DNA of 64,000 nt. Source: Yeosuana aromativorans. GTDB lineage: Bacteria; Bacteroidota; Bacteroidia; Flavobacteriales; Flavobacteriaceae. Positions 30,379 through 39,857 of this stretch are shown in pieces; position 1 is the first letter of the stretch, and every line of letters starts with the position of its first letter. The stretch is from NCBI RefSeq assembly GCF_014646655.1, contig NZ_BMNR01000002.1:1-64000 (forward strand), written 5' to 3'. A model generated the notes under the pieces. It worked only from the letters and a program-made list of their open reading frames with translations, was not told where the DNA came from and searched no databases. The translations under genes and the position numbers were made by a program.

Positions 30379-31128
30379 ATGAAAAGTCTTTTAAATGTAA
30401 GCTTTAATAAAGTTTTTGTTGGAGTTTTGCTTCTCTTAGTTGGAGTAAATGTAATAGGCGCTGTCAGTGAGAATGCCTTGTTTTTGCAATCTACAAAGAT
30501 GTTGTTTGTCCCCAGCTTTTTACTGTTCTTTTTCATTAAAAGAAACAGCATTAAAATTCCATTTGTTTTGTGTTTGATATATTTCTTTTTTGGAGATTCA
30601 GCATCATTGTTCTTTGCCAATGATATGTTTTTAAATGCTTCAAATGTTTTGTATTTTTTAAGTTACCTATGCCTAATCATTTTTGTGTCCCAAAAATTTA
30701 GGATTATGGAGTTCAATAAGATAATTGCATACTATTTAATAGTGGTTTTTCTTATTAATCTGTACTTTTTGTATACTACTTGCAGTATTTTAAGGGTTAT
30801 CGTGCCAGATGGTGCTGAGGTTTTTATTTTTGGATTAAAAAGTGTCTCTTTGATTATTTTGCTTTTTATCTCTTTTGGTGTGTATTTAAATTCTGAGAGC
30901 AAAATGTCCATTGTTTTTCTTCTGATGGCTTTTAGTTTTGCATGTTCTGATTTATTGGATTATGTAAACCATTATTATGTTTATAACTGGAGCTTTTTAA
31001 TGTTGGAAAGAATACTGCATGTTGTAGGATTGTTTTTCTTGTTTAACTATATAGTTGCTTATAATAAATTGTTTAAAAAACAAGAAATCAGGGAAGTTAT
31101 AAGAGGATCAGAAAACGTTTTGGTCTAA
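30379..31128 (+). CDS. Multi-spanning membrane protein, paralogue of 29097-29807
   Basis: 249 residues, about eight membrane spans. Aligns by eye with the protein at 29097-29807, for example NVLYFLSYLCLIIFVSQK here against NGLYILAYLTLLVKVLKS there, and the following LIVVFLINLYFLY against LIVLIGLNVYIAY. Like that protein it may be YhhN-like, with low certainty. The pair flanks a DoxX gene. Bases 31129-31365 downstream (about 240) hold nothing that I recognise. Confidence 0.7.
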   Translation: MKSLLNVSFNKVFVGVLLLLVGVNVIGAVSENALFLQSTKMLFVPSFLLFFFIKRNSIKIPFVLCLIYFFFGDSASLFFANDMFLNASNVLYFLSYLCLIIFVSQKFRIMEFNKIIAYYLIVVFLINLYFLYTTCSILRVIVPDGAEVFIFGLKSVSLIILLFISFGVYLNSESKMSIVFLLMAFSFACSDLLDYVNHYYVYNWSFLMLERILHVVGLFFLFNYIVAYNKLFKKQEIREVIRGSENVLV

Positions 31129-31365
31129 ATCCATTTTTATAGCCAGTAATATTTATTTTTTCTCCTAGCTAAAAGCACATATATAGGTTTAATTAATCCT
31201 TAAATTTTTGGCCCACTTTAATAAAAAAGGGTCAGAAAGTTTCTTTTCTTATATTTTTAAATCATGAGATTTCTTCAATTTTCAATCCAAAAAGAAAAAA
31301 TTATAACAAAAAAGCCAAATCTGTAAAGCTCTTGTATAAAATAAATAATTTGAAAGTACTTTTGT

Positions 31366-31373
31366 TACCTTTG
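31366..31373 (+). promoter_or_regulatory. -7 box of the DUF6913-dapA unit
   Basis: TACCTTTG fits TAnnTTTG and lies 18 bases before the ATG at 31391. Confidence 0.55.
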
Positions 31374-31390
31374 CGGAAAGTAAAAAGTAA

Positions 31391-31921
31391 ATGATTTTAA
31401 AGGGTTTTAAGGAAAAATCTAATATAAAGCGCCTAAACAAACTCGTATCAATCCGCAATGTTGATGTCAACAACAGCAAAATTGAAAGTCTTGGTGTTAT
31501 TATGCATATTGATGAAATTGATGATTTTGAGCTGTTCAGGTCTCTGGCTTCAGACTTAAATATTCGTCCAAAAAATCTTAAAGTCATTGCGTTTTCTAAT
31601 GGCAAAAAAGAAGACCATAATTCATGGGATATGTGTTTTGACCCAAAAGATTTTGGTTGGAGAGGCACAATCAAGGATGTAGAATTGCAATCTTTTTTAG
31701 ACACTAAATTTGACGCCTTGATAAGTTATTATGCAAAGGATCAATTAGAGTTGAAATTGTTAACGGCCTTATCAAAAGCCAAGTTTAAAATCGGTATTTT
31801 ACAGATCGATGAGCGTTTAAATGATTTAATTATAAAATCAAATATATCAGAATTCAACGTATTTAAGGATGAACTCATTAAATACTTAACTATACTAAAT
31901 AAAATTAAAAATGAACAGTAA
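31391..31921 (+). CDS. DUF6913 family protein
   Basis: 176-residue soluble protein without signal peptide or membrane span. Its composition and the segment [21 protein letters not shown], followed by [25 protein letters not shown], match the DUF6913 proteins that sit before dapA in flavobacteria. Function unknown. Its stop overlaps the dapA start by 11 bases, so the two are co-translated. Confidence 0.78.
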   Translation: MILKGFKEKSNIKRLNKLVSIRNVDVNNSKIESLGVIMHIDEIDDFELFRSLASDLNIRPKNLKVIAFSNGKKEDHNSWDMCFDPKDFGWRGTIKDVELQSFLDTKFDALISYYAKDQLELKLLTALSKAKFKIGILQIDERLNDLIIKSNISEFNVFKDELIKYLTILNKIKNEQ

Positions 31922-32789
31922 ATTCCTAGGAACAGGAGTCGCATTGGTAACGCCTTTTAAAACAGACTTAAGTGTGGACCATGATGCTTTGGCAAACATT
32001 GTAAATTTCAATGTAAATAATGGAGTGGATTATCTTGTTGTAAGTGGTACAACAGGTGAAAGTGTGACAATAACGAGGCAAGAAAAAAAGGATATTATAG
32101 CTACCATTGCTAAAGCAAACAAAGGAAGAGTACCCATGGTTTTGGGTATTGGAGGAAACAATACTGCACAGGTTATTGAAGAAATCAACGCTACTGATTT
32201 GAGTATTTTTGATGCAATTTTATCCGTTTCACCATATTACAGCAAGCCTTCCCAAGAAGGGCTTTATCAGCATTTCAAAGCGGTTTCTGAAGCTTGCCCA
32301 ATTGATGTTATTTTGTATAACGTTCCAGGGCGAACGTCTAAAAACATGGAACCCGAAACTACCTTGCGGTTGGCAAATGATTTTAAAAATATCATAGGAG
32401 TAAAAGAAGCCGGAAACAATGTGGCTCAATATTTAAAATTGCTAAAAGACAAACCAGACGATTTCTTGATTATTTCAGGAGATGATGACCTGGCTTTGGG
32501 TATTGTCTTGGCTGGTGGTGCTGGTGTGATTTCTGTAATAGGACAAGCTTTTCCAAAAGAGTTTTCAAATATGATTAGATTAGGCTTGAAAGGTGAAAAC
32601 AAAGAATCCTACAAAATACATTTTAAGTTAATGGATGTTATTGGTTACATTTTTGAGGAGAACAACCCAGCTGGAATCAAAGCGGTTTTTGAAGCTTTAA
32701 ACTTATGTCAAGATACTGTTAGGTTGCCATTGGTGCCAGCTTCAGATAAGCTAAAAGAAAAGATAAAAAACTACGTAGCGAACTTTTAA
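31911..32789 (+). CDS. dapA: 4-hydroxy-tetrahydrodipicolinate synthase
   Basis: Condenses pyruvate with aspartate semialdehyde, the first committed step to diaminopimelate and lysine. 292 residues; Schiff-base Lys165 in [10 protein letters not shown], catalytic Tyr136 in [11 protein letters not shown], and the substrate loop VSGTTGES near 44-51. Cytoplasmic TIM barrel of normal length. Works in the same pathway as dapF at 16144, which is not linked to it here. Confidence 0.97.
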   Translation: MNSKFLGTGVALVTPFKTDLSVDHDALANIVNFNVNNGVDYLVVSGTTGESVTITRQEKKDIIATIAKANKGRVPMVLGIGGNNTAQVIEEINATDLSIFDAILSVSPYYSKPSQEGLYQHFKAVSEACPIDVILYNVPGRTSKNMEPETTLRLANDFKNIIGVKEAGNNVAQYLKLLKDKPDDFLIISGDDDLALGIVLAGGAGVISVIGQAFPKEFSNMIRLGLKGENKESYKIHFKLMDVIGYIFEENNPAGIKAVFEALNLCQDTVRLPLVPASDKLKEKIKNYVANF

Positions 32790-32790
32790 A

Positions 32791-33714
32791 TTGGGAAAAA
32801 AGATAAAAGATCCTGGATTGGGAAACTCATCTTCAGCGCATGCTAAACGGATGATGAATTCAGATGGGTCTTTTAATCTTGAGCATCTAAATAAGCCCCG
32901 CAGGTTTTCAGAAGCCTATCACTATTTAGTACATATTTCTTGGATTCATTTTTTTGTATTGACCTTTTTAGGAGGGTTTCTTATCAATGCTGTTTTTGCA
33001 GTCATCTATCTAGTTATTGGAATTGAACAAATTATTCCAACTACAGGAGATATTTTAAATGATTTTTTGAATGCCTTTTTCTTTTCAACCCAAACATTTA
33101 CAACTTTGGGTTATGGGTTTATGGCACCGCACGGTATAGCAAGTGGCATTGTATCTTCATTTGAAGCATTTACTGGGTTATTGCTGTTTGCTTTTATAAC
33201 AGGTTTGTTATATGGTCGTTTTTCTAAACCCAAAGCATCTGTCAGGTTCAGTAAACATTTGGTTTTAAGAGCATTTAATAATCAAAATGCCATCATGTTC
33301 AGGCTTGTCAACAACAGGAGAAGCACCATGATTTATCCTAAAATTTCAGTCACGCTGGCGCTTTCAAAAGTCAGTTCTAATGGTGATTATGTTAATGAAT
33401 TTTATGCGCTTGATTTAGAAAGGGATACCATAAATTATTTGCCAACCACATGGACAATTGTACATGAAATTGATAAGGAAAGCCCTTTGTTTGAATTTTC
33501 TAAAGAAGATTTAATTAATCAGCATGGCGAATTAATAATCATGATAAGTTATTATGATGAATCTTTTAATCAGGAAGTCCATCAAATGCATTCTTATTTT
33601 CTTAATGAAATTTGTTTGGATCACACATTTGTAAAAGCCTATTATTACAATGATGATGGTAAAATGGTTTTAGACCACAAGCTTTTTGACAGTATAGAAC
33701 CATTAAAAAGTTAA
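32791..33714 (+). CDS. Inward-rectifier (Kir-type) potassium channel
   Basis: 307 residues: N-terminal cytoplasmic slide region, outer helix (about 53-80), pore with selectivity filter TLGYGF, inner helix (about 125-148) and a C-terminal immunoglobulin-like cytoplasmic domain with the Kir signature FRLVNNRRSTMIYPKISVTL. Predicted K+-selective inner-membrane channel. The TTG start, one base after dapA, is supported because KKIKDPGLGNSS and NSDGSFNLEH agree with the N-terminus usual in bacterial Kir proteins; the next Met is at about 32851. Confidence 0.9.
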   Translation: MGKKIKDPGLGNSSSAHAKRMMNSDGSFNLEHLNKPRRFSEAYHYLVHISWIHFFVLTFLGGFLINAVFAVIYLVIGIEQIIPTTGDILNDFLNAFFFSTQTFTTLGYGFMAPHGIASGIVSSFEAFTGLLLFAFITGLLYGRFSKPKASVRFSKHLVLRAFNNQNAIMFRLVNNRRSTMIYPKISVTLALSKVSSNGDYVNEFYALDLERDTINYLPTTWTIVHEIDKESPLFEFSKEDLINQHGELIIMISYYDESFNQEVHQMHSYFLNEICLDHTFVKAYYYNDDGKMVLDHKLFDSIEPLKS

Positions 33715-33797
33715 ATATAACTTAAACCCTATAAAAGCTATATCTCAAGGTTTATTTTAGCGTTAAAATTATATTTTTAAATTCCATAATAATAGCT

Positions 33798-33805
33798 TAA
33801 TTTTG
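33798..33805 (+). promoter_or_regulatory. -7 box of the bamD operon
   Basis: TAATTTTG, a TAnnTTTG match, 18 bases before the bamD ATG. Confidence 0.6.
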
Positions 33806-33822
33806 CGTCCTGTTTTTTATTT

Positions 33823-34629
33823 ATGAAGAAATTTATATACATAGTATTAGTACTTGGCTTATTTAGTTCATGTAGTGAGTATCAAAAAGCCTTAAAATCT
33901 GAAGATACCGCCACTAAGTTTAAGTTAGGACAAGAACTGTACGATAGTGGTAAATTTGAAAAGGCCAATAAGCTTTTTGCCCAAATAGTTCCGGATTACA
34001 GAGGTAAGCCGCAAGCAGAAAAATTGATGTACTTATACTCACAGACATTCTATAAAATGAAGGATTATTATGTGGCTGGTTATCAGTTTGAGCGATTTGC
34101 ATCCAGTTATCCTAAAAGTGAAAAAGTTGATGAAGCCAGTTTTTTAGCGGCCAAAAGTAATTACATGTTGTCTCCGGTATACTCAAAGGATCAAACCGAA
34201 ACCAAAAAGGCCATTGAAAAATTACAGGAATTTATCAATTTATACCCAGAGTCAGAATACCTTCCAGAAGCCAACAAGCTTGTTAAGGAATTGGATTATA
34301 AATTGGAAAAAAAGGCTTTTGAAATAGCGAAGCAATATGATAGAATCTCAGATTACGAAGCGTCTATAAAATCGTTTGATAATTTTATTTTTGACTTTCC
34401 GGGTTCTACATTGCGTGAAGATGCCTTGTTTTATAAATTAGATGCATCTTATAAATTGGCCATCAATAGTGTGGAGTACAAGAAACAAAAACGATTACAT
34501 GCTGCTGAGTTAAATGCAGAAACATTTATAAAATCATTTGCAGATTCAAAATACATGGATCAGGTAAATGATATGCTGGTAAACATAAAAGAACAATTAA
34601 AAAATTACAGCACTAAAGCTAATACATAA
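33823..34629 (+). CDS. bamD: Outer membrane assembly lipoprotein BamD
   Basis: 268 residues. Signal peptide with lipobox FSSCSEYQ (Cys17), then tetratricopeptide helices (FKLGQELYDSGKFEKANKLF; EKLMYLYSQTFYKMKDYYVAGYQFERF) as in BamD/YfiO, the periplasmic lipoprotein of the BAM complex that inserts beta-barrels such as the TonB receptors in this window. First gene of a bamD-rpoZ-coaBC-DUF4835-recN run, an order common in Bacteroidota; rpoZ begins on the last base of its stop. Confidence 0.95.
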   Translation: MKKFIYIVLVLGLFSSCSEYQKALKSEDTATKFKLGQELYDSGKFEKANKLFAQIVPDYRGKPQAEKLMYLYSQTFYKMKDYYVAGYQFERFASSYPKSEKVDEASFLAAKSNYMLSPVYSKDQTETKKAIEKLQEFINLYPESEYLPEANKLVKELDYKLEKKAFEIAKQYDRISDYEASIKSFDNFIFDFPGSTLREDALFYKLDASYKLAINSVEYKKQKRLHAAELNAETFIKSFADSKYMDQVNDMLVNIKEQLKNYSTKANT

Positions 34630-34964
34630 TGAAGATAGATTTAAAAAAGACCACTGCTCCTGTTAATACCGTAACGTATGACAGAAACCAAATTGATGAG
34701 CCGACAGAAAATATCTATGAGGCCATTTCAATTATTTCTAAACGTGCTGAGCAAATTAACTCAGAAATCAAAAAAGAATTGATTGACAAGTTAGAAGAGT
34801 TTGCTACTTACAATGACAGTCTTGAGGAAATTTTTGAAAACAAAGAGCAAATTGAGGTATCTAAATTTTACGAAAAATTACCAAAACCTCATGCATTAGC
34901 CGTTCAAGAGTGGCTAACCGACAAAATTTATTACAGAAATACTGAGGAAGACTCTCAGGAATAA
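34629..34964 (+). CDS. rpoZ: RNA polymerase omega subunit (RpoZ/Rpb6 family)
   Basis: 111 residues. NIYEAISIISKRAEQINSEIKKEL carries the omega/Rpb6 core signature, with an acidic C-terminal extension that is usual in Bacteroidota. Helps beta' folding and ppGpp response. It starts on the last base of the bamD stop (TAATG), so it is coupled. Confidence 0.88.
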   Translation: MKIDLKKTTAPVNTVTYDRNQIDEPTENIYEAISIISKRAEQINSEIKKELIDKLEEFATYNDSLEEIFENKEQIEVSKFYEKLPKPHALAVQEWLTDKIYYRNTEEDSQE

Positions 34965-34971
34965 TTTCGCC

Positions 34972-36183
34972 ATGTCAATATTAAGCGGCAAAAATATACT
35001 TTTAGGCATCAGTGCCGGTATTGCCGCTTATAAAACGGCTTCATTAGTCAGGCTTTTTGTCAAAGCTGGTGCCAATGTAAAAGTTGTCATGACACCTGCT
35101 TCAAAAGACTTTGTAACGCCTTTAACCTTATCAACGCTATCCAAAAATCCAGTCTATTCGTCTTTTACTTCTGAAGAGGATGATAATGCTGTATGGAACA
35201 GCCATGTGGATTTGGGTCTTTGGGCTGATTTCTTTTTAATTGCTCCGGCAACAGCCAATACCTTGTCAAAAATGGCAAATGGCGTTTGTGATAATTTATT
35301 GTTGGCAACTTACCTATCAGCAAAATGTCCTGTTTATTATGCACCAGCAATGGATTTGGACATGTACAAGCATCCCAGCACAATGCGGTCTTTTAGTGTT
35401 TTAAAGAGCTTTGGAAACATTATGATTCCCGCAACCAGTGGAGAATTGGCAAGTGGTTTGGTAGGCGAAGGAAGAATGGCCGAACCTGAAGATATTGTGT
35501 CGTTTATTGAGCATGATATTTTAGACAAACTACCGCTTAAAGGAAAAAAAATACTTATCACAGCTGGGCCAACCTACGAAGCCATTGATCCTGTAAGGTT
35601 TATAGGGAATCATTCCAGTGGTAAAATGGGCTTTGAAATTGCAAAAGTATCCGCTAGTTTGGGCGCCAATGTGGTCTTGATATCAGGGCCAACACATCAA
35701 ACGGTTTCCCATAGTCTAATTAAGTTTATTCCCGTTGAATCCGCGCAAGACATGTATGATGCGGTTCATCAACATTTTGAAACAGCAGACGTAGCCATTC
35801 TTTCAGCGGCTGTGGCCGACTTTAAACCAAAGCAAGTTGCTTTGCAAAAAATAAAAAAGGCTGATAATACGTTAACTTTGGAATTAGAGAAAACCAAAGA
35901 TATTTTAGCATCTTTGGGCGCCATTAAAACCCATCAGTTTTTGGTTGGGTTTGCTTTAGAAACTAATAATGAATTGGAAAACTCAAAAGCTAAATTAAAA
36001 GCTAAGAATTTAAATTTAATTGTTTTAAATTCGTTAAATGATTCAGGTGCCGGTTTTAAAACTGACACCAATAAAGTCACGTTTATTGACGATAAAGGAA
36101 GCGTTAACGAATTTCAATTAAAAACCAAAGCCGAAGTTGCCAAGGATTTATTGGATGAAATCATAAAACAAATTCATGCGTAA
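34972..36183 (+). CDS. coaBC: Bifunctional phosphopantothenoylcysteine decarboxylase/synthetase
   Basis: Makes 4'-phosphopantetheine for coenzyme A. 403 residues: flavin-dependent CoaC domain (1-180; GISAGIAAYK, PATANTLSKMANGVCDNLL with active Cys, and APAMDLDMY) and CoaB domain (190-403; LITAGPTYEAIDPVRFIGN, NHSSGKMG, AAVADFKP). CoaE, the last CoA enzyme, is at 41824. Overlaps the next gene by eight bases. Confidence 0.96.
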   Translation: MSILSGKNILLGISAGIAAYKTASLVRLFVKAGANVKVVMTPASKDFVTPLTLSTLSKNPVYSSFTSEEDDNAVWNSHVDLGLWADFFLIAPATANTLSKMANGVCDNLLLATYLSAKCPVYYAPAMDLDMYKHPSTMRSFSVLKSFGNIMIPATSGELASGLVGEGRMAEPEDIVSFIEHDILDKLPLKGKKILITAGPTYEAIDPVRFIGNHSSGKMGFEIAKVSASLGANVVLISGPTHQTVSHSLIKFIPVESAQDMYDAVHQHFETADVAILSAAVADFKPKQVALQKIKKADNTLTLELEKTKDILASLGAIKTHQFLVGFALETNNELENSKAKLKAKNLNLIVLNSLNDSGAGFKTDTNKVTFIDDKGSVNEFQLKTKAEVAKDLLDEIIKQIHA

Positions 36184-37063
36184 TATCTTATTTATACTTT
36201 TTCTGTCTGTTGGATTTTTTGGTTTTTCACAGGAACTTAATTGTAATGTGGTGGTCAATGCCCAACAAACAGGTGATGAAAACCTGCCCATTTTTAAGAC
36301 GCTTCAAAAACAGTTAACAGAATTTGTTAACAACACCAAATGGACCAATAAAACGTTTTTGCCCCAAGAACGGATTAATTGCAGTATGGTCATTAACATT
36401 AATGATTATAGTGGCGAAGTATTTCAAGGCACTATTCAGGTACAATCATCTAGACCAGTTTATGGATCTTCCTATAGCACACCGCTTTATAACTTTAATG
36501 ATAAAGATTTTACGTTTCGGTATTTAGAATTTCAAAATTTGAATTTCAGTCTAACCCAATTTGAATCCAATCTAATATCGGTTTTAGCCTTTCATGTATA
36601 TATGATATTAGCTTTAGATGCAGATTCATTTGCTAAAAATGGCGGAGATGCCTATTATAAACAAGCTCAAATAATTGCAAACTATTCACAACAACAAAAT
36701 TATAAAGGCTGGAAAGTAGAGGACGGTCTGCAAAGCAGATTTGCTTTAATTGATAATGTATTATCCCCAACGTTTAAGGAATTTCGGGATGTTATGTATA
36801 CCTATCACAGAAATGGATTGGATGTAATGAGTGATAATCCTAAGCAAGGAAAGGAAAACATTGCCTCAGCATTGAAAGAATTTGAAGCCATGAACAGTCG
36901 CCGTCCCAACTCGTTTTTGTTGCGTACTTTTTTTGATGCAAAAGCCGATGAGATAGAACAAGTGTTCAGTGACGGTCCCAGTGTGAATATAGCCAGTGTA
37001 AAAGAGACCTTGCAAAAAGTAGCACCTACCTACGCAAGTAAATGGCGAAATATTAAGTTTTAA
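36176..37063 (+). CDS. DUF4835 family exported protein
   Basis: 295 residues with a signal peptide (MRNILFILFLSVGFFGFSQELNC). The body (VVNAQQTGDENLPIFKTLQKQ, TNKTFLPQERINCSM, SSRPVYGSSYSTPL) matches the DUF4835 family, a Bacteroidota periplasmic protein fixed between coaBC and recN. Function unknown. Confidence 0.87.
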   Translation: MRNILFILFLSVGFFGFSQELNCNVVVNAQQTGDENLPIFKTLQKQLTEFVNNTKWTNKTFLPQERINCSMVININDYSGEVFQGTIQVQSSRPVYGSSYSTPLYNFNDKDFTFRYLEFQNLNFSLTQFESNLISVLAFHVYMILALDADSFAKNGGDAYYKQAQIIANYSQQQNYKGWKVEDGLQSRFALIDNVLSPTFKEFRDVMYTYHRNGLDVMSDNPKQGKENIASALKEFEAMNSRRPNSFLLRTFFDAKADEIEQVFSDGPSVNIASVKETLQKVAPTYASKWRNIKF

Positions 37064-37125
37064 GTTGCATTGAAATTAAAACTCTCCTATCTTTAGTTTT
37101 ATAATTTTAAACTCATTACCAAACA

Positions 37126-38778
37126 TTGTTAACATCATTATCCATACAGAATTACGCCTTGATAGATAATCTTCAGGTTAATTTTAACAGCGGATTATCA
37201 ATTATTACGGGAGAAACTGGAGCAGGAAAATCAATCCTATTGGGTGGTTTATCGTTGATTTTGGGAAAGCGTGCCGATTTAAGCAGTTTAAAAGATACCG
37301 ATCAAAAGTGTATTATTGAAGCTGTTTTTGATGTGTCAAATTATAATCTGGAAGGACTTTTTAAAGCCGAGGATTTCGATTATGAACCGCAGACCATCAT
37401 ACGACGTGAGATTTTACCTTCTGGGAAATCAAGAGCTTTTGTAAATGACTCGCCCGTTAATTTAAATAGTCTTCAGGTTTTAGGTGAACGCTTGATTGAT
37501 GTCCATTCGCAACATCAAACGCTTCAGTTGGTGAGTGATGATTTTCAGTTTGAGGTTATTGATGCCTTGGCAAAAAACGAAACGCTTTTGCAAGATTATA
37601 AACAGGAATTAAAACAGTATAAAACACTTAAAAAAGAGCTCAAGGAACTGCTTAATTTTCAAGCCGAAGCCATTAAGGAACATGATTATAACTCGTTTTT
37701 ATTGCAGGAGCTGACCGAAGCACAACTGGTAGAGGGAGAACTTGAGCAACTTGAAGAAGAGTATGAAACGTTGAGCAATGTGGAAGCCATTCAAGAAAAG
37801 CTTTCCGAATCCTATCAATTGTTGAATGATGAACAAATAGGTGTATTGTCTTTATTGAACACATTAAAAGGCAATTTCCAAAAGCTAAAAGGCTATTCGT
37901 CAAGATATGAAGATTTATTCAATAGAATAGAAAGCAGTCTCATTGAAATGGATGATGTTTTTAGGGAAATAGACGCTTTACAAGACACGCTTGAAGCCAA
38001 CCCAAATAGATTGGAAGCAGTGCATTCAAAATTGTTGCAAATCAATAATCTATTACAAAAGCATACAGCGCATGATGTTACAGAATTGATTGCTATCAAA
38101 AATGAGTTGGAAGAAAAAATTTCGGTTACAGAAAATCTGGATACAGCCATTCAGCAAAAAAACAATGATATTGACAATAAGACCAAACAACTTAATTCAA
38201 TTTCGAAAAGCATTCATGACAACAGAAAGCAAGCCATTCCAAAATTGGTGTTGCAACTAGAAACCATTTTGGGTAGTTTAGGGATGCCAAATGCACAATT
38301 TAAAATAGATGTATTGTTTGGTGATGGTTTTTTTGCCAATGGTAAGGATGAACTTTCCTTTTTATTTACAGCTAATAAAGGCGGACAATTCAACGAATTG
38401 AAAAAAGCGGCTTCAGGTGGAGAATTGTCCAGGATTATGTTGGCCATTAAGTCGGTGCTTTCAAACTATATTCAATTGCCAACCATTATTTTTGACGAAA
38501 TTGATTCAGGTGTTTCGGGCGAAATATCCAATAAAATGGGCGATATCATGTTATCTATGAGTAAAACCATGCAAGTTATTTCAATTACCCATTTACCGCA
38601 GATTGCAGCCAAGGGACATACGCATTTTAAAGTGTTTAAAGAAGATGTGGATGAGGTTACCAGAACCAATTTGGTTAAACTGAACCATGATGAACGGATT
38701 GTGGAAATAGCCCAAATGTTGGGTGGTGTTGAAATGTCATCTTCGGCCATTGCACATGCAAAAGAATTACTGAATTAA
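37126..38778 (+). CDS. recN: DNA repair protein RecN
   Basis: SMC-like ATPase of double-strand break repair. 550 residues; N-terminal Walker A ITGETGAGKSILLGGL (about 27-42), central coiled coils (about 155-370), and C-terminal ABC signature ASGGELSRIMLAIK with Walker B TIIFDEIDSGVSGE. The start is TTG: LTSLSIQNYALIDNLQV is the conserved RecN N-terminus and there is no ATG upstream of it. Last of the bamD run. Confidence 0.96.
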   Translation: MLTSLSIQNYALIDNLQVNFNSGLSIITGETGAGKSILLGGLSLILGKRADLSSLKDTDQKCIIEAVFDVSNYNLEGLFKAEDFDYEPQTIIRREILPSGKSRAFVNDSPVNLNSLQVLGERLIDVHSQHQTLQLVSDDFQFEVIDALAKNETLLQDYKQELKQYKTLKKELKELLNFQAEAIKEHDYNSFLLQELTEAQLVEGELEQLEEEYETLSNVEAIQEKLSESYQLLNDEQIGVLSLLNTLKGNFQKLKGYSSRYEDLFNRIESSLIEMDDVFREIDALQDTLEANPNRLEAVHSKLLQINNLLQKHTAHDVTELIAIKNELEEKISVTENLDTAIQQKNNDIDNKTKQLNSISKSIHDNRKQAIPKLVLQLETILGSLGMPNAQFKIDVLFGDGFFANGKDELSFLFTANKGGQFNELKKAASGGELSRIMLAIKSVLSNYIQLPTIIFDEIDSGVSGEISNKMGDIMLSMSKTMQVISITHLPQIAAKGHTHFKVFKEDVDEVTRTNLVKLNHDERIVEIAQMLGGVEMSSSAIAHAKELLN

Positions 38779-38782
38779 TTAG

Positions 38783-38790
38783 TATCTTTG
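38783..38790 (+). promoter_or_regulatory. -7 box of fabI
   Basis: TATCTTTG, a TAnnTTTG match, just after the recN stop and 44 bases before the fabI ATG. Confidence 0.6.
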
Positions 38791-38833
38791 AGCACTAATT
38801 ACAAATAAAAGAATCACATATAAACTAAAAAGG

Positions 38834-39649
38834 ATGTCATACAATTTACTAAAAGGAAAGAAGGGAATCATCTTTGGAGCATTAGACTCCAATTCAATTG
38901 CATGGAAAACAGCAGAACGTGTTCATGAAGAAGGTGGTCAATTTGTATTAACAAACGCGCCGGTAGCCATGCGTATGGGGCAAATCAACGAGTTGGCAGA
39001 AAAAACAGGATCACAAATCATTCCTGCCGATGCTACTTCTGTTGAAGATTTAGAAAATTTAGTTGCTAAATCCATGGAAATCCTTGGAGGTAAAATTGAT
39101 TTTGTATTGCATTCTATTGGCATGTCCATTAACGTTAGAAAAGGAAAACACTATACAGACCAAAATTATGAATGGACACAAAAAGGAACAGATGTGTCTG
39201 CCATGTCCTTTCATAAAGTGATGCAAACGCTTTATAAAGCAGATGCCATGAATGAATGGGGCAGTATTGTGGCCTTAACCTATATGGCAGCGCAACGTGT
39301 CTTTCCAGATTATAATGATATGGCCGATAATAAAGCCTATTTAGAAAGTATTGCCCGTAGTTTTGGATATTTCTTTGGAAGAGACAAAAAAGTACGTGTC
39401 AACACTATTTCGCAATCACCAACACCTACAACAGCAGGAAGTGGAGTAAAAGGATTTGATGGATTTATTGCCTACGCCGATAAAATGTCGCCTCTTGGTA
39501 ATGCCACAGCAATGGATTGTGCCAATTACACTGTTACACTATTTAGTGACCTAACAAAACGTGTGACCTTGCAAAACCTATACAATGATGGTGGTTTTAG
39601 CAATATGGGAGTCAGTGATGCGGTTATGGAGACATTTATGAAGGAATAA
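38834..39649 (+). CDS. fabI: Enoyl-ACP reductase, NADH-dependent
   Basis: Last reductive step of each fatty-acid elongation cycle. 271 residues; short-chain dehydrogenase fold with the FabI-type loop GALDSNSIAWKTAERVHEEG in place of a TGxxxGxG motif, LHSIGMS, and catalytic Tyr-x6-Lys in DYNDMADNKAYLES. Monocistronic with its own promoter and terminator. Confidence 0.96.
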   Translation: MSYNLLKGKKGIIFGALDSNSIAWKTAERVHEEGGQFVLTNAPVAMRMGQINELAEKTGSQIIPADATSVEDLENLVAKSMEILGGKIDFVLHSIGMSINVRKGKHYTDQNYEWTQKGTDVSAMSFHKVMQTLYKADAMNEWGSIVALTYMAAQRVFPDYNDMADNKAYLESIARSFGYFFGRDKKVRVNTISQSPTPTTAGSGVKGFDGFIAYADKMSPLGNATAMDCANYTVTLFSDLTKRVTLQNLYNDGGFSNMGVSDAVMETFMKE

Positions 39650-39671
39650 ATTTTTACGTAAGTAAGAAAAA

Positions 39672-39700
39672 TAGCCACCCATAAAACGGTGGCTTTTTTG
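39672..39700 (+). terminator. Terminator of fabI
   Basis: Stem AGCCACC / GGTGGCT around CATAAAAC, followed by TTTTTG. Confidence 0.88.
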
Positions 39701-39705
39701 TTTTC

Positions 39706-39790
39706 GTCAATCTGAACTTGTTTCAGATTCAAATCCCAAAAAGTGATTATTGTTGAGATTCTGAAATACTGAAATAAATTCAGCATATGA
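39706..39790. repeat. Imperfect palindromic intergenic repeat of flavobacterial type
   Basis: GTCAATCTGAACTTGTTTCAG at 39706-39726 is an imperfect inverted copy of the right arm at 39755-39790 (GAGATTCTGAAATAC... then AAATTCAGCATATGA). It resembles a dispersed palindromic repeat common between genes in Flavobacteriaceae (GTCATTCTGA...TTTCAGAATCTC form). Only one copy lies in this window, and it is somewhat degenerate. No coding. Confidence 0.65.
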
Positions 39791-39845
39791 AAATTCAGAA
39801 TAGCGAGTTTGTTGATTTTAAAGACATTTTTATTGTAGTATTATT

Positions 39846-39853
39846 TACATTTG
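39846..39853 (+). promoter_or_regulatory. -7 box before the glycosyltransferase gene
   Basis: TACATTTG, a TAnnTTTG match, with its G only five bases before the ATG at 39858, so the mRNA would have almost no leader. Confidence 0.5.
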
Positions 39854-39857
39854 TGTT

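Noticed and set aside
31129-31365. Possible RNA gene between the membrane protein and DUF6913
   Set aside because: AT-rich, without stable stems or tRNA-like features; only the promoter near its end is recognisable.
33721-33757. Weak hairpin TAAACC/GGTTTA after the Kir channel gene
   Set aside because: Long loop and few pairs; cannot be told from chance.
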